A DNA stretch of 59,942 nucleotides from an uncultured Prochlorococcus sp. (GTDB lineage: Bacteria > Cyanobacteriota > Cyanobacteriia > PCC-6307 > Cyanobiaceae). Location: assembly GCA_902572825.1 (NCBI GenBank), contig CACGHD010000006.1, positions 1 through 59,942 of the forward strand. The letters are read 5' to 3'. The notes below the pieces were generated by a model. That model saw only the letters and a list, made by a program, of their open reading frames with translations, did no database searches and was not told the origin of the DNA. Both the position numbers and the translations under genes were made by a program. Of this stretch, positions 10,813-22,713 are shown piece by piece (position 1 is the stretch's first letter; each line of letters opens with the position of its first letter).

Positions 10813-11135
10813 TTTTGATATTTACCAAATTGATCATTATATAAATCATCTTCGACTTCTTTGCCAATAACAATATTCAAATCTGACTTAGGGTATGCTA
10901 CACACAAAAGTGCAAAGCCCTTTTCCCTTAAATCATCATTTAATCCCATAGCATCTTCTTGATCTACGGCTCCTTCCAATATCATGGATGCACAATCTGT
11001 ACAAACTCCTGAACAACAACTACTTGGTAAATCTATTCCATTCATTTTTGCCGCTGAAATAATATCTTGATCCTCAGAACATAAAAAACTAAAAGTCTTT
11101 TGCTCAAATTGAACTTTGATATTGTATTCAGGCAT
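10809..11135 (-). CDS. Plant-type [2Fe-2S] ferredoxin
   Basis: A 108-residue electron carrier of the beta-grasp ferredoxin fold. The cluster ligands are visible as DLPSSCCSGVCTDCASM (Cys-x4-Cys-x2-Cys, starting about residue 40) and the fourth Cys in ALLCVAYP. The C-terminal tail (about 92-108) is longer than in photosynthetic PetF ferredoxin, and the cluster loop carries CSGV in place of the usual RAGA, so it is probably not the main photosystem I acceptor. It begins 16 bp after the ATP synthase gamma gene and overlaps the next small gene. Confidence 0.9.
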   Translation of the reverse strand: MPEYNIKVQFEQKTFSFLCSEDQDIISAAKMNGIDLPSSCCSGVCTDCASMILEGAVDQEDAMGLNDDLREKGFALLCVAYPKSDLNIVIGKEVEDDLYNDQFGKYQK

Positions 11136-11151
11136 ATCCTAAATCTTATTT

Positions 11152-12102
11152 CTAAACTGCTGAACCTCCTACAACTTCTAATATTTCTTGTGTAATAGCT
11201 GCTTGTCTGGCTTTGTTATAGGTTAGATTCAAAGTACTTGCTAATTCTTTAGCATTATCACTTGCATTATTCATAGCAGTCATCCTGCAAGCGAGTTCTG
11301 AAGCTGCCGACTCTTGAAGAGCTCTTAGTACCTGATTCTGTAAATATAATGGTAATAAGGAATCTAATAGTTGATCAGGACTTTGTTCAAAAACAATATC
11401 TGATGGCAACTTCTCTGAATCACTTTTTTCAATATTTGATTTTTCAACAAGTAACTTACTATTTTTTGTGGTCAACCTAAAAATTTCATCGTTTTCCTCA
11501 GCGATTCCTTGAGGGTCAAGTGGCAATAGTGTTTGAACAACAGGGGCACAGCTAACTAGAGTGATGAATTTCGTATAAATAATTTCCACCCTATCAGAAT
11601 TTTCTGAGAGAAATTCGGCTAAAATCTCATTTGTTACTCCTTCAGAGTCCTTAACTGTGGGGACCTGTTCTAGTTCTTTGAAAGTACTTTTAATTACATA
11701 TCTATCCTTTCTATTTTGAAAATATCCAATAGCTTTCTTCCCAACCAATATTAAATTTGGCTGATACCCTTGTTTGACTAATTCTGCGTATCTTATTTCT
11801 ACCTTTTTTATAATATTTGTATTGTAACCACCGCATAAACCTCTATCCGCAGTTATGCAAACCAAGGAGATACTCTTTACTTCTCTCTTGGATAATAGAG
11901 GAGAGTCTACAGCCTCAAATTGTACTCTAGATTGAATATTTTCTAAGACTCGTGCAAGTTTATCTGCAAAAGGTCTACTCTTAAGAACTTGATCTTGAGC
12001 TCTCCTAACTTTTGCAGCTGCAACAAGCCTCATAGCCTCCGTTATTTTTCTTGTATTTTTAACGGAAACGATTCTATCTCTAATCTCTTTAAGATTTGCC
12101 AT
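11152..12102 (-). CDS. atpG: ATP synthase F1 subunit gamma
   Basis: Rotating central shaft of the F1 sector. The 316-residue protein has the conserved ends [31 protein letters not shown] and [28 protein letters not shown] lies near residue 89. The middle (about 198-230) holds the insertion typical of cyanobacterial and plastid gamma subunits. The insertion has no cysteine, so the thiol switch of plant chloroplasts is absent. It is the last ATP synthase gene of the main cluster, 18 bp after atpA. Confidence 0.97.
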   Translation of the reverse strand: MANLKEIRDRIVSVKNTRKITEAMRLVAAAKVRRAQDQVLKSRPFADKLARVLENIQSRVQFEAVDSPLLSKREVKSISLVCITADRGLCGGYNTNIIKKVEIRYAELVKQGYQPNLILVGKKAIGYFQNRKDRYVIKSTFKELEQVPTVKDSEGVTNEILAEFLSENSDRVEIIYTKFITLVSCAPVVQTLLPLDPQGIAEENDEIFRLTTKNSKLLVEKSNIEKSDSEKLPSDIVFEQSPDQLLDSLLPLYLQNQVLRALQESAASELACRMTAMNNASDNAKELASTLNLTYNKARQAAITQEILEVVGGSAV

Positions 12103-12120
12103 GGTATCTCCTTAATAAAT

Positions 12121-13650
<1,530 letters not shown>

Positions 13651-13668
13651 TTAAGGTTGATTTAAAAG

Positions 13669-14211
13669 TTACTTGGAAAGGGATAAGCCAAGTTTTCTGA
13701 TTTGTGAAGCAAGAGAAGCATCAATTACTTTTGATCCTACACTGGCAACGAAACCTCCAATAAGAGATGGATCGATTTTAGTTACAAGTTCTAATTTTTC
13801 TGTTCCAGCGATATTGATGATCTTTTTGGTAATTAAACCTTTTTGTTCATCAGTAAGCTCGACTGCAGAAGTAACAGTTGCCAAAGCAATATTACTATTT
13901 TCTCGGTAAATCTCTAAAAACCTATCAAGAATTGAAGTAAGAATTCCAATTCTTTGCCTATCAGCCAATAATTTTAAGAAATTCAATAAAGAAGAATTAA
14001 CCTTATTTGAAAAAATTTCAATAATGATTTTCTTCTTAGCATCTGTCTCTAAAATGGGAGAGGATAGTGCCTTCTCCAATTCTGGGGAATCATTTATTAA
14101 TTCCAAAAGTTGTTTAACCTCAGAGACCATCTCTTCAGTTTGCGAATTTTCATTCACAACTTGAAGTAATGCCTCTGCGTATGGTGTAGTAACTGAATTT
14201 AAAAGTGGCAT
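13669..14211 (-). CDS. atpH: ATP synthase F1 subunit delta
   Basis: Peripheral-stalk subunit connecting the b/b' stalk to the top of F1. The 180-residue protein begins PLLNSVTTPYAEALLQV and ends with IGGFVASVGSKVIDASLASQIRKL, which is the delta signature. The gene overlaps the end of atpF by a single base at 14211, consistent with coupled translation within the operon. Confidence 0.96.
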   Translation of the reverse strand: MPLLNSVTTPYAEALLQVVNENSQTEEMVSEVKQLLELINDSPELEKALSSPILETDAKKKIIIEIFSNKVNSSLLNFLKLLADRQRIGILTSILDRFLEIYRENSNIALATVTSAVELTDEQKGLITKKIINIAGTEKLELVTKIDPSLIGGFVASVGSKVIDASLASQIRKLGLSLSK

Positions 14212-14723
14212 TAGTTCACCTCAATATTTTTAATTGATTGAGTTACCAAATTTTCTTGTGTTGTTTTATCAAGTCGATTTGGGAGAGAATCTAGAGCTTT
14301 TTTAATTGCCAGTTCAACAGCCTCTTTTCTAATTTGAGAAATTGCTCTGGATGCTTCAGAGCTCTCATCAGAGATTGCACTTTGTTTGATTCGTGCCATC
14401 TCCTCTATAGCTTTTTTCTCACTTTCCATTCTTATGGATTCAGATCTTTTAAGGGAATCTGCTTTTATTTGAGAAGCTTTTTCTTCTGCTGAAGATAAAT
14501 CTTTCTTTGCCTTTTCTAAAGCTTGAGTTGCATTTAAGAGTCGATCTTCAGCATCTTTTAATTCAAGAAGAATTCCTTCTCTCCTTTTTTGAAGCATTTT
14601 ACCTAGGAAACCAGGCAAAAATTTATAAAGACCGAAGACTACTACAGCCCAATTAAGGATATTAGTTTCGAATAAATTGAAGTTCAATCCAAAACCTTCT
14701 GTAGCTAAAAGAGTTAAATTCAT
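14211..14723 (-). CDS. atpF: ATP synthase F0 subunit b
   Basis: One of the two non-identical peripheral-stalk subunits. The 170-residue protein has an N-terminal hydrophobic segment (about 22-45, [19 protein letters not shown]) followed by a long charged helix. This includes [19 protein letters not shown] and many Lys/Glu/Ala heptads. The start at 14723 overlaps the stop of the b' gene by four bases (ATGA). Confidence 0.96.
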   Translation of the reverse strand: MNLTLLATEGFGLNFNLFETNILNWAVVVFGLYKFLPGFLGKMLQKRREGILLELKDAEDRLLNATQALEKAKKDLSSAEEKASQIKADSLKRSESIRMESEKKAIEEMARIKQSAISDESSEASRAISQIRKEAVELAIKKALDSLPNRLDKTTQENLVTQSIKNIEVN

Positions 14724-15181
14724 TTTTCTAGAATCAATCTATTAACAATAAGTTCGCCTAGATCATCAGCCTGTTTAGAAAGTTGATCACGAGCAGCAGA
14801 TGTCTGACTTTCAATTTCTAGTCTTGCTTTTTCTTTTGAAGCATTTGCTTCATTGTTAGCAAGTTCTAGTGCTTCTTTATAGAGCTTGTCAGACTCATCC
14901 TCAGCTTCGCTCACAATTCTTTGGGCTTCTGTACGAGCACTTTGAAGCTGAGTTAATAAATCAGCTTCTAATTTTTTAACCTCAGAAAGTTTATTTTTAG
15001 CCTCAACAATATTATTACTTACAAACTTTTCTCTTTTTTCTACAACATTGCCTACAGGCTTAAAAAAGAGAGAATTTAATATGTAAGTAAGCGCAACTAC
15101 TTGTATCGCCATTAGTGGCAAAGTGGCATTTATATCAAATAATCCACCTTCAGTAGCACCAAAAAAATTAAAGGCCAACAT
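14720..15181 (-). CDS. atpF2: ATP synthase F0 subunit b'
   Basis: The second peripheral-stalk subunit, found in photosynthetic bacteria and coded separately from b. The 153-residue protein has one membrane helix (about 20-42, [20 protein letters not shown]) and then an extended coiled coil rich in Glu, Lys and Ala. [16 protein letters not shown] at the membrane exit is typical of b'. The gene follows the c-subunit gene after 68 bp and overlaps atpF by four bases. Plastid-style naming calls it atpG. Confidence 0.96.
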   Translation of the reverse strand: MLAFNFFGATEGGLFDINATLPLMAIQVVALTYILNSLFFKPVGNVVEKREKFVSNNIVEAKNKLSEVKKLEADLLTQLQSARTEAQRIVSEAEDESDKLYKEALELANNEANASKEKARLEIESQTSAARDQLSKQADDLGELIVNRLILEK

Positions 15182-15249
15182 ATGATTTAGTTGAAGTTAA
15201 AAAATTAAATTTAAATATTGCTAATAAGATTTAGAAGCAATATCAACTT

Positions 15250-15513
<264 letters not shown>

Positions 15514-15553
15514 TTAATGCTTGTGATAATCTTTTTTGTCATTCACGCTTGGA

Positions 15554-15642
15554 CATTCTTTCTCTTAAGAATGGGCCTGATATTTTCAGACCTGCGCGAT
15601 TAGATATTTTGCCAGATTACAGACCCTTTGTAAAAGCGTCTG
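15554..15642 (-). promoter_or_regulatory. Three consecutive RNA hairpins between atpB (a) and atpE (c)
   Basis: Read on the minus-strand transcript, hairpin 1 (15642-15620) has a CAGAC/GTCTG stem with an inner CUUU/AAGG stem. Hairpin 2 (15592-15574) pairs GGUCUGA with UCAGGCC over seven pairs around AAAUA. It includes a G-U pair that exists only on this strand. Hairpin 3 (15573-15554) pairs CAUUCUU with AAGAAUG around a 6-nt loop. There is no U-run directly after any of them, so a terminator is unlikely. They may act in mRNA processing, in stability or in translation of the c subunit. Confidence 0.6.
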
Positions 15643-15659
15643 AATGTAATAGAAGACAG

Positions 15660-16385
15660 CTAATGATGTTCTTCAACAGCTTCTCCAATGTAATAGGCCG
15701 CCAAAGTTGCAAAAATCAATGCCTGAATTGCACTAGTAAATAATCCTAGGAACATTACAGGTATTGGGAGAATTAGCGGTACTAAAAAGACTAGAACACC
15801 AACAACAAGTTCATCAGCCAAAATATTTCCAAATAGCCTGAAAGAGAGTGATAAAGGTTTCGTAAAGTCCTCTAGAATTTTAAAAGGAAGCATTATAGGA
15901 GTTGGGTGAACATAATATTCGAAATATCTCCAACCCTTATTACTTAAACCGGCATAGAAATAAGAAAGTGAAACCAATAAAGCCAAAGCTATTGTTGTAT
16001 TAATATCTGCAGTAGGTGCTCCTAATTCTCCACTTGGTAGCTTAATCAATCTCCAAGGAATTAAAGCCCCCCCCCAATTACTAACAAAGACGAATAAAAA
16101 TAAAGTACCTATAAATGGCATCCAATCTCTATATACTTTTTCTCCTATTTGCGTCCTAGCTAGGTCTCTTATGTAATCCCAGAGGAACTCAAGCAAGTTT
16201 TGAAGGCCTTTAGGATCATTTTCCATTTTTTTAGTTCCTAAAGTAATAAAAACTAATAACGCTCCCAATAAAATCCAAGATGTTAAAAATACCTGCCCAT
16301 GAAGTCTGATATTTCCAATTTGCCAATAAAGATGTTGACCAACTTCTAATGCTGCAAAATTTGTTAGCAAGGAATTAAAAAACAT
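15660..16385 (-). CDS. atpB: ATP synthase F0 subunit a
   Basis: Membrane stator containing the proton half-channels beside the c ring. The 241-residue protein has five to six hydrophobic helices. The essential arginine lies in [21 protein letters not shown] and the C-terminal helix pair contains [22 protein letters not shown], both diagnostic. It follows atpI by 23 bp and precedes the structured intercistronic region before atpE. Confidence 0.98.
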   Translation of the reverse strand: MFFNSLLTNFAALEVGQHLYWQIGNIRLHGQVFLTSWILLGALLVFITLGTKKMENDPKGLQNLLEFLWDYIRDLARTQIGEKVYRDWMPFIGTLFLFVFVSNWGGALIPWRLIKLPSGELGAPTADINTTIALALLVSLSYFYAGLSNKGWRYFEYYVHPTPIMLPFKILEDFTKPLSLSFRLFGNILADELVVGVLVFLVPLILPIPVMFLGLFTSAIQALIFATLAAYYIGEAVEEHH

Positions 16386-16408
16386 TTGTTTTGAATTAAA
16401 AAATTTAG

Positions 16409-16885
16409 TTAAGAACGTGCAAAATAAAGAATGAGTGAAGGCTTATAAATGAAAAAACCTATCATTGCTGGAAAAATATGTAGAGATCCTAGCTTGCTCG
16501 CAAAAATAAAGAGGCAAACTGGAACTAATAGTTGCAATTTTGATACACCTGATGATTCTTTACCAAGTTTCCCTATACTTTTGGCAAGCAAACGTAGGTA
16601 AAAAATGCCGGCAATTGCACCTGTAAAAATACTAAAACCAAAAGTAAAGCCTAGAAAAATTCCAGTTATTGACGCTAATAAAATAGAAACAATAAAAGTA
16701 ATTCCAAAAATTGTTAATTGCAATTTTGTGTATTCATCATTTTGAGAAAGCAAATGATCTATTTGATTGGCAATGCCAGATTTACTTTCTTTGATGATCG
16801 AATTATTCAGGGCTTGAGGAAATTGAACATTCTTATTAGAAGGATGCTCAAGTTTTTTTCTATTTGAGTCCACTGATGTGAACAT
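16409..16885 (-). CDS. atpI: ATP synthase-associated membrane protein I (AtpI)
   Basis: First gene of the main ATP synthase cluster. It codes a 158-residue protein with a polar N-terminal 50 residues and four hydrophobic segments from about 58 on ([69 protein letters not shown]). This matches the AtpI/Atp1 accessory family thought to assist assembly of the c ring. Sequence is weakly conserved, so the call rests mainly on topology and operon position. It has a good GAGGAG ribosome-binding site about ten bases before its ATG, which is uncommon among genes here. Confidence 0.85.
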   Translation of the reverse strand: MFTSVDSNRKKLEHPSNKNVQFPQALNNSIIKESKSGIANQIDHLLSQNDEYTKLQLTIFGITFIVSILLASITGIFLGFTFGFSIFTGAIAGIFYLRLLAKSIGKLGKESSGVSKLQLLVPVCLFIFASKLGSLHIFPAMIGFFIYKPSLILYFARS

Positions 16886-16917
16886 AGTTTAAAAACTCCT
16901 CTTAATGGTTTGAAGTA

Positions 16918-16948
16918 AGTATATAAACTCACGGAATCTATCACGGAG
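16918..16948 (-). promoter_or_regulatory. Candidate ATP synthase cluster promoter with TCCGTGA direct repeat
   Basis: On the minus strand upstream of atpI, a TATACT -10 element lies at 16923-16918. Two exact copies of TCCGTGA with a 12-bp period (16948-16942 and 16936-16930) sit just upstream, one of them overlapping where a -35 element would be. The -35 hexamer itself is poor, which is compatible with an activator-dependent promoter. The site does not match the HLR1 or NtcA consensus. Confidence 0.4.
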
Positions 16949-17151
16949 AGGTGCCTTTTAGCTAGTTTTTTTCTATAAAAAATTAATTCTTAAGATTTAT
17001 GATGAATCTATAGACCACTTTTTACTTTATTCTTCAAAAATAAAATTTATTCAAAGTCATCTTTTTAATTGCTTTAACACTTTAAAACGTTAATAAAAGA
17101 CTTGGCAAAATCTCAATTAAACGTCTCAATAGTACATATACATCTAAAAAA

Positions 17152-18387
17152 TTGGAGATAAGTCAAGAAAAAATAAAATATAAAAGAATTTCTAAAAGAA
17201 AAAAAACCTTTAGTTCTAGTTACAAAAAAAATTTAAGTAATTTAACAGATTTTATATTTCCATTACCTTGGACGATATGGCCTTACGAGGCAAAAATCCT
17301 CATTGTCCTCATTGGAATTTGGTCAATATCAGGAATATGCATACTAGGATCATCAAGCTGGTGGGTGGCTAGTAGGGAAATGGGAAATTGGGCTTACATC
17401 TTAAAAAAACAAATCATTTGGACAATTCCAGGAATTGGTTTATTTTATTTCGTACTTAATACAAACATTAGAAATCTTTTAAAGTTTTCAAGAATTATTT
17501 TTTATATTTTATTCTTTTTGATTTTCCTTACCAATCTTACTGGAATTACAGTTAATGGCTCTTCTAGATGGCTACTGCTTGGCAATTTACGTCTGCAGCC
17601 ATCTGAATTAATTAAACCTTTTCTGATTTTAGAAGCTTCTAATCTTTTCGCACATTGGAATCTAGTAAAGAATGATAAAAAATTAATTTCAATTATAACC
17701 TTTGGTTTATTAATTTTATTGATACTTAAACAGCCTAATTTAAGTACTGCATCACTAACTGGAATTCTTCTTTGGGTAATGGGTTTATGTGGAGGAGTAA
17801 AACTTAGCTCTCTTTTCTCATTTGCTTCAATAGGATTAATTACTGGATGTATCAGCATCCTTAATAACGAATATCAAAAACTGAGAGTTACTTCATTTAT
17901 AAATCCTTGGAAAGATCAACAAGAAAATGGATTTCAATTGGTTCAAAGTTTATTAGCTATAGGTTCAGGTGGTCTATTTGGCCAAGGTTTTGGGCTGTCG
18001 ATACAAAAATTACAGTATCTGCCGTTCATGTATACAGATTTTATTTTTGCCATTTTTGCTGAAGAATTTGGTTTATTGGGGTGTACTTTATTCTTAGGAT
18101 TTTTAGCAGTATTCTCTTATATAAGTCTAAGAATTAGTCTTAAGTGCAGGAACAATTATACAAAATTAGTTGCTATCGGATGTGGTGTGTTGTTGACAGG
18201 TCAATCAATAATGCATATTGCTGTAGCAACAGGTTCAATGCCTACTACAGGGTTACCACTACCTTTCATTAGTTATGGTGGCAATTCATTAATAGCGTCT
18301 TTTTTTATTGCAGGGATGTTAGTTAGATGTTCATTAGAGTCAACAGGATTCATTGGTATGATTAGTACACGAAAGACTTTTAATTAG
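17152..18387 (+). CDS. ftsW: Peptidoglycan polymerase FtsW/RodA family (SEDS), probably FtsW
   Basis: Multi-spanning septal glycosyltransferase that polymerises lipid II. The 411-residue protein has about ten membrane helices. It carries SEDS motifs NGSSRWLLLGNLRLQPSEL (about 139-158) and TTGLPLPFISYGGNS (about 370-384), typical of FtsW. The only start that keeps the N-terminal cytoplasmic region is a TTG at 17152; the next in-frame ATG falls inside the first membrane region. It is divergent from the ATP synthase cluster and precedes ccdA by 82 bp. Confidence 0.93.
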   Translation: MEISQEKIKYKRISKRKKTFSSSYKKNLSNLTDFIFPLPWTIWPYEAKILIVLIGIWSISGICILGSSSWWVASREMGNWAYILKKQIIWTIPGIGLFYFVLNTNIRNLLKFSRIIFYILFFLIFLTNLTGITVNGSSRWLLLGNLRLQPSELIKPFLILEASNLFAHWNLVKNDKKLISIITFGLLILLILKQPNLSTASLTGILLWVMGLCGGVKLSSLFSFASIGLITGCISILNNEYQKLRVTSFINPWKDQQENGFQLVQSLLAIGSGGLFGQGFGLSIQKLQYLPFMYTDFIFAIFAEEFGLLGCTLFLGFLAVFSYISLRISLKCRNNYTKLVAIGCGVLLTGQSIMHIAVATGSMPTTGLPLPFISYGGNSLIASFFIAGMLVRCSLESTGFIGMISTRKTFN

Positions 18388-18469
18388 TTAAAATTTAAAG
18401 GATTAAATTCAAGCTATCGAATCATTTAATTTAGTTATTTCAGAATTTTCTCAAAAGGGTAATCTGCTT

Positions 18470-19126
18470 ATGCAGAATGGTCTTAATAGTCCCGGTCCAT
18501 TTACTATATTTTTGGTTTTCAGCGCAGGACTTTTAACAAGTCTTGGGCCATGTTCATTATCATTATTGCCAGTGACTATTGCTTATATAGGCGGAACAGA
18601 GAAAAATAAATTTAAACTTATTAGTTTTTCAGGAGGTGTAGTTTTTTCGCTTGTTGCATTGGGGGCTGCGAGTGGATTCTTAGGTAAAATATATGGACAA
18701 ATTCCATCTTATTACACTTCATTTGTTGCCCTAATAGCAATAATAATGGGTTTAAATTTATTAGGAATTCTAAAGTTTCAGTTTCCGAATGGACCTGATA
18801 TAAAAATAATTGAAGATAAAATACCAACATTTATAGCGCCTTTTGCCATAGGGACTACTTTTGGACTAGCTTCTTCACCTTGCATTACTCCAGTTTTAGC
18901 AACTCTTTTGGCTTGGGTATCGCAAGCTAAAAACCCGATAATATCTATTATTTTTTTATTTTTCTTTGGGATAGGCCAAGTAACCCCATTAATCATTGCA
19001 GGAGCTACTGCAGAAAACTTAAAACAATTTTTAGCTCTTAGAAAATTTAGTCAAATAATTCCGACTTTAAGTGGGATATTTTTAGTTTGCCTAGGGTTAT
19101 TAAATTTATTTTCAAATTGGATTTAA
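18470..19126 (+). CDS. ccdA: Cytochrome c biogenesis membrane protein CcdA
   Basis: Transfers reducing equivalents across the thylakoid or plasma membrane to keep apocytochrome c thiols reduced. The 218-residue protein has six hydrophobic segments and the two conserved cysteines in TSLGPCSLSLLPV and LASSPCITPVLATLLAW, which form the redox pair. It is immediately followed by ccs1 with no intervening base, making a System II cytochrome c maturation unit. Confidence 0.94.
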   Translation: MQNGLNSPGPFTIFLVFSAGLLTSLGPCSLSLLPVTIAYIGGTEKNKFKLISFSGGVVFSLVALGAASGFLGKIYGQIPSYYTSFVALIAIIMGLNLLGILKFQFPNGPDIKIIEDKIPTFIAPFAIGTTFGLASSPCITPVLATLLAWVSQAKNPIISIIFLFFFGIGQVTPLIIAGATAENLKQFLALRKFSQIIPTLSGIFLVCLGLLNLFSNWI

Positions 19127-20413
19127 ATGAATATTTTTAAGAATCTAATTTTAAAAATATCAAGTTTAAGATTCGCTATAACGCTGATAATCTTCATTGC
19201 TATTGCCAGCGGAATAGGTACTTTTATTCCTCAAGGTAGTAATAATAAATATTATATTGATAATTTTGATAGTGCTCCCATTTTTGGATTCTTAGATGGA
19301 GAAAAAGTCTTAAAACTTCAATTGGATCATATATATACAAGCTTTTGGTTTTTATTTACATTAATTCTTCTTTGCATTTCTCTGGCAGCTTGTAGTTTCA
19401 GGAGGCAAATTCCTTCATTAAAAGCTTCATTAAAATGGATTGAATATAAAAGTGAAAAAAAATTTAGCAAACTGCAACTAACTACAAGTCATACAATCAA
19501 ACAAGATGGAGAACATATATCAAAAGTAGATTTATTACTTAAAAAAAAAGGATGGAAAACATACAAATTTAATAGTCATATTTCTGCAAGAAAGGGGTTA
19601 ATTGGGAAAATTGGTCCTTTAGTTGTACATATCGGATTAATAGTATTACTTATAGGTTCAGCATATGGAAGTTTCACAAGTCAATCAAAAGAACAATATT
19701 TACTGCCTGGAGAAACTATAGATCTTGTTAATGAGAGCACAAACTCAAAAGCTAATGTAAAATTAATAGATTTTTCTATAGAACGAGAAAGTGATGGTGT
19801 GCCCAAACAGTTTATTTCAAAATTAAATTTTTCTTCTGAAGATTTAAATTTAAATGAAATAAAAACAACCAAAGTTAATCATCCAATCAGGTTTAAAGGA
19901 TTAACTATTTATCAAGCAGATTGGGCAATTTCAAATGTTGTTATAGAAATAGATAATATCCTTTATCAATTACAATTAAAGGAGATTCCAGAAATCGGTA
20001 ATCAAGTTTGGGGAGTTTTAGTTGAATTAGGATCGGAGACTAAAAAAAATTTCCTTTTAACAATCGATAATGAAAATGGTCCACTTAAAATTTCGAATAT
20101 AGAAAATTTTTCCGAGAATAATCTCTATATCAATAACAATCCTTTAGAAGTTAACTCTTCAAAAGTATCTCTGAAAAAAATAATCCCCAGCAGTGGATTA
20201 ATAATTAAAAATGATCCGTCTATACCATTTATTTACTTTTCATTTATCTTAATAATTTTTGGAACAATAATAAGTCTTATACCAACTAACCAATTATGGA
20301 TTCTGGTAAATAAAGAATCACAAAAGTTATCTATTGGAGGCCTCAGTAATAAAAATCTTGTTGGTTTTAAAAAAGAATTTTTTAAATTATCAGAGGAAAT
20401 AAAAAATTTTTAA
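19127..20413 (+). CDS. ccs1: Cytochrome c biogenesis protein Ccs1 (CcsB/ResB family)
   Basis: Works with CcsA to deliver and attach heme to c-type cytochromes. The 428-residue protein has membrane segments near residues 14-32, 65-84, 165-185 and 365-385, with a large lumenal domain between the last two, as in ResB/Ccs1. Segments [21 protein letters not shown] and [10 protein letters not shown] are typical. It starts on the base after the ccdA stop. Its stop shares TTAA with the stop of queF on the opposite strand. CcsA is not in this window. Confidence 0.93.
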   Translation: MNIFKNLILKISSLRFAITLIIFIAIASGIGTFIPQGSNNKYYIDNFDSAPIFGFLDGEKVLKLQLDHIYTSFWFLFTLILLCISLAACSFRRQIPSLKASLKWIEYKSEKKFSKLQLTTSHTIKQDGEHISKVDLLLKKKGWKTYKFNSHISARKGLIGKIGPLVVHIGLIVLLIGSAYGSFTSQSKEQYLLPGETIDLVNESTNSKANVKLIDFSIERESDGVPKQFISKLNFSSEDLNLNEIKTTKVNHPIRFKGLTIYQADWAISNVVIEIDNILYQLQLKEIPEIGNQVWGVLVELGSETKKNFLLTIDNENGPLKISNIENFSENNLYINNNPLEVNSSKVSLKKIIPSSGLIIKNDPSIPFIYFSFILIIFGTIISLIPTNQLWILVNKESQKLSIGGLSNKNLVGFKKEFFKLSEEIKNF

Positions 20414-20820
20414 TTTCTTTTTTGACCACTAAAAATATCTAACTGCATAGAAACATTCCCTCTGGGGTTAAATGCAGCATTTAAATGTATCCAGTGAGGT
20501 GAACCTTCATTCACTAAATCATCCATAATTCTATTCACAACTTCCTCATGTGATATTTTTATATCCCTAAAATTATTAATATAAAGCTTCAAAGACTTCA
20601 ACTCATATACTTTCAAATTAGGTTGATAAATTATATTTAGCTTTGCAAAATCTGGATAACCAGAAAAGGGGCATTTACATGTAAATTCAGGTAACTGAAT
20701 AGAAATGTCATAAATTCTTTTCTTATTTGGATTATCGAAACAAATTATTTTTGATTCTTCAATAATTCTCTCACCATATAGCGGTTTTTGAGTCGAATCT
20801 TCTAATTTAGCAGTACTCAT
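20410..20820 (-). CDS. queF: NADPH-dependent 7-cyano-7-deazaguanine reductase QueF
   Basis: Reduces preQ0 to preQ1 in synthesis of queuosine, a modified wobble base of tRNA. The 136-residue length fits the short (unimodular) QueF. The catalytic cysteine is in [13 protein letters not shown] (about residue 50). The family motif appears as [15 protein letters not shown] (about 72-86), and [16 protein letters not shown] is also typical. It stands alone, converging on ccs1. I saw no clear preQ1 riboswitch upstream. Confidence 0.95.
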   Translation of the reverse strand: MSTAKLEDSTQKPLYGERIIEESKIICFDNPNKKRIYDISIQLPEFTCKCPFSGYPDFAKLNIIYQPNLKVYELKSLKLYINNFRDIKISHEEVVNRIMDDLVNEGSPHWIHLNAAFNPRGNVSMQLDIFSGQKRN

Positions 20821-20943
20821 TTTTAGTAGAACTTGTTTACTAAACCTATATAAAAACTATATATAAAGATAAAAATTGGCAAAAGTATCAACAAATCTAA
20901 GTATTACAATTGACTAAGTCAAAAGATGTTAAATCTTATTTTT

Positions 20944-20986
20944 GTAGCAATAGTAACATTCACAATGTGCGCCGAAAGGTTTATAT
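20944..20986 (+). promoter_or_regulatory. Degenerate NtcA-like box and -10 element upstream of the glnB unit
   Basis: GTAGCAATAGTAAC at 20944-20957 is GTA-N8-AAC, one base from the NtcA consensus GTA-N8-TAC. A TTATAT -10-like element follows at 20981-20986, 23 bp away, which is the spacing of NtcA-activated promoters. The GT...AC core is intact. It lies upstream of the small gene at 21010 and of glnB. Short AT-rich motifs arise by chance here, so this is only a candidate. Confidence 0.3.
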
Positions 20987-21009
20987 GTGTTTAGTTCAAT
21001 GAAAAATTA

Positions 21010-21619
<610 letters not shown>

Positions 21620-21620
21620 T

Positions 21621-22433
21621 TCAAAGAGTTTCTTTTACTAAATTTTGTATATATTCACTATTAATACTTTTATTTGGTTGACTTCTTAAGGTCATCCAAG
21701 CTAGATATTCATGATTCCCAGCAGGGCCTACCAGCGGAGAGGCTATCAAATTCTTTATATTCCAATGGGAATTCTTAGCAGCATAGATAACAGACTCTAT
21801 AGCCTCAGTATGGAATTTAGGATTGCGAACAACACCTCCTTTACTGACTTTATCTTTACCTACCTCAAATTGGGGTTTAATTAAAAATAGTCCCTCAATA
21901 CCATCACCTTCTAATAAATTACCAATAGATTTAAAAACTAACTTTAATGAAATAAAGGACAAATCAGCAACAACAAAATTTGGTAATTCATTACTTCTAG
22001 ATAAAAGATCATTAGGTTTTAAATTTCGAATATTAGTTCGTTCAAAAAGTATAACTTTTGGGTTATTTCTAATCTTCCATGCAGTTTGTCCATAACCAAC
22101 ATCTATCCCATAAACTAACTTTGCGCCTTGTTGCAATAAGCAATCAGTAAATCCCCCAGTAGAGATTCCTGCGTCAATACATATTTTGTCTTTTACTTTA
22201 ATTTCAAGTTTTTTAAATGCCTCCAATAATTTTTCGCCCCCCCTTGATACAAACATAGGGGCGGAATCAACAAAAAACTCAGATCCAATTAATACTTGTT
22301 GTCCAGGTTTATCGAATACTTTCCCATTGATATCTCTAACCTTGCCCGCAAGAATTAAACCTTGGGCTTTTTGACGAGTTTCACATAAACCTTTATTTAG
22401 AAGATAAAGATCTAATCTACTTTTTTTAATCAT
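21621..22433 (-). CDS. TlyA-family rRNA 2'-O-methyltransferase (hemolysin A-like)
   Basis: A 270-residue protein with an N-terminal S4 RNA-binding domain (about 1-60; SRLDLYLLNKGLCETRQKAQ, LILAGKVRDINGKV) and an FtsJ/Rossmann methyltransferase domain. The SAM site is DAGISTGGFTDCLLQQGAK (about 86-104), followed by VYGIDVGYGQ. Mycobacterial TlyA methylates 16S and 23S rRNA; the same activity here is inferred. The annotation 'hemolysin' for relatives is historical. Confidence 0.9.
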   Translation of the reverse strand: MIKKSRLDLYLLNKGLCETRQKAQGLILAGKVRDINGKVFDKPGQQVLIGSEFFVDSAPMFVSRGGEKLLEAFKKLEIKVKDKICIDAGISTGGFTDCLLQQGAKLVYGIDVGYGQTAWKIRNNPKVILFERTNIRNLKPNDLLSRSNELPNFVVADLSFISLKLVFKSIGNLLEGDGIEGLFLIKPQFEVGKDKVSKGGVVRNPKFHTEAIESVIYAAKNSHWNIKNLIASPLVGPAGNHEYLAWMTLRSQPNKSINSEYIQNLVKETL

Positions 22434-22713
22434 ATATTAATCAATAAAAAAGACTGAATAATGAACTTCTATAAGATTAAGATCCAAATTCTTTAATACC
22501 TTTCAATTTTAAATAAGAACTAAAAAATTACCCATGATTTACGAAGGAATATATGCAAACATCTTTTTATTTAAGCTTTCTTTATAGGCCAGAAAATTGT
22601 TACATAGGAAAATAATAATCAGTCAAATATGTTCAATGGCAAGTACATCTTTAAAGGTATAGGGCAATAATTCGATTTTGTTATAAAGTTTAAATTGATA
22701 ATAAATAAAAATT
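22434..22713. other. 280-bp divergent intergenic region, TlyA/purB
   Basis: One of the longest gene-free stretches in the window. It must hold the start regions of the TlyA-type gene (minus) and purB (plus). It contains only a 17-codon frame beginning ATGATTTACGAAGG near 22532, without support as a gene. I saw no tRNA, strong hairpin or recognisable operator. Confidence 0.4.

Noticed and set aside
15549-15743. Plus-strand open frame of 64 codons across the atpB/atpE spacer
   Set aside because: It is antisense to atpB and the structured spacer, with no protein-like features; the hairpins explain the composition better.
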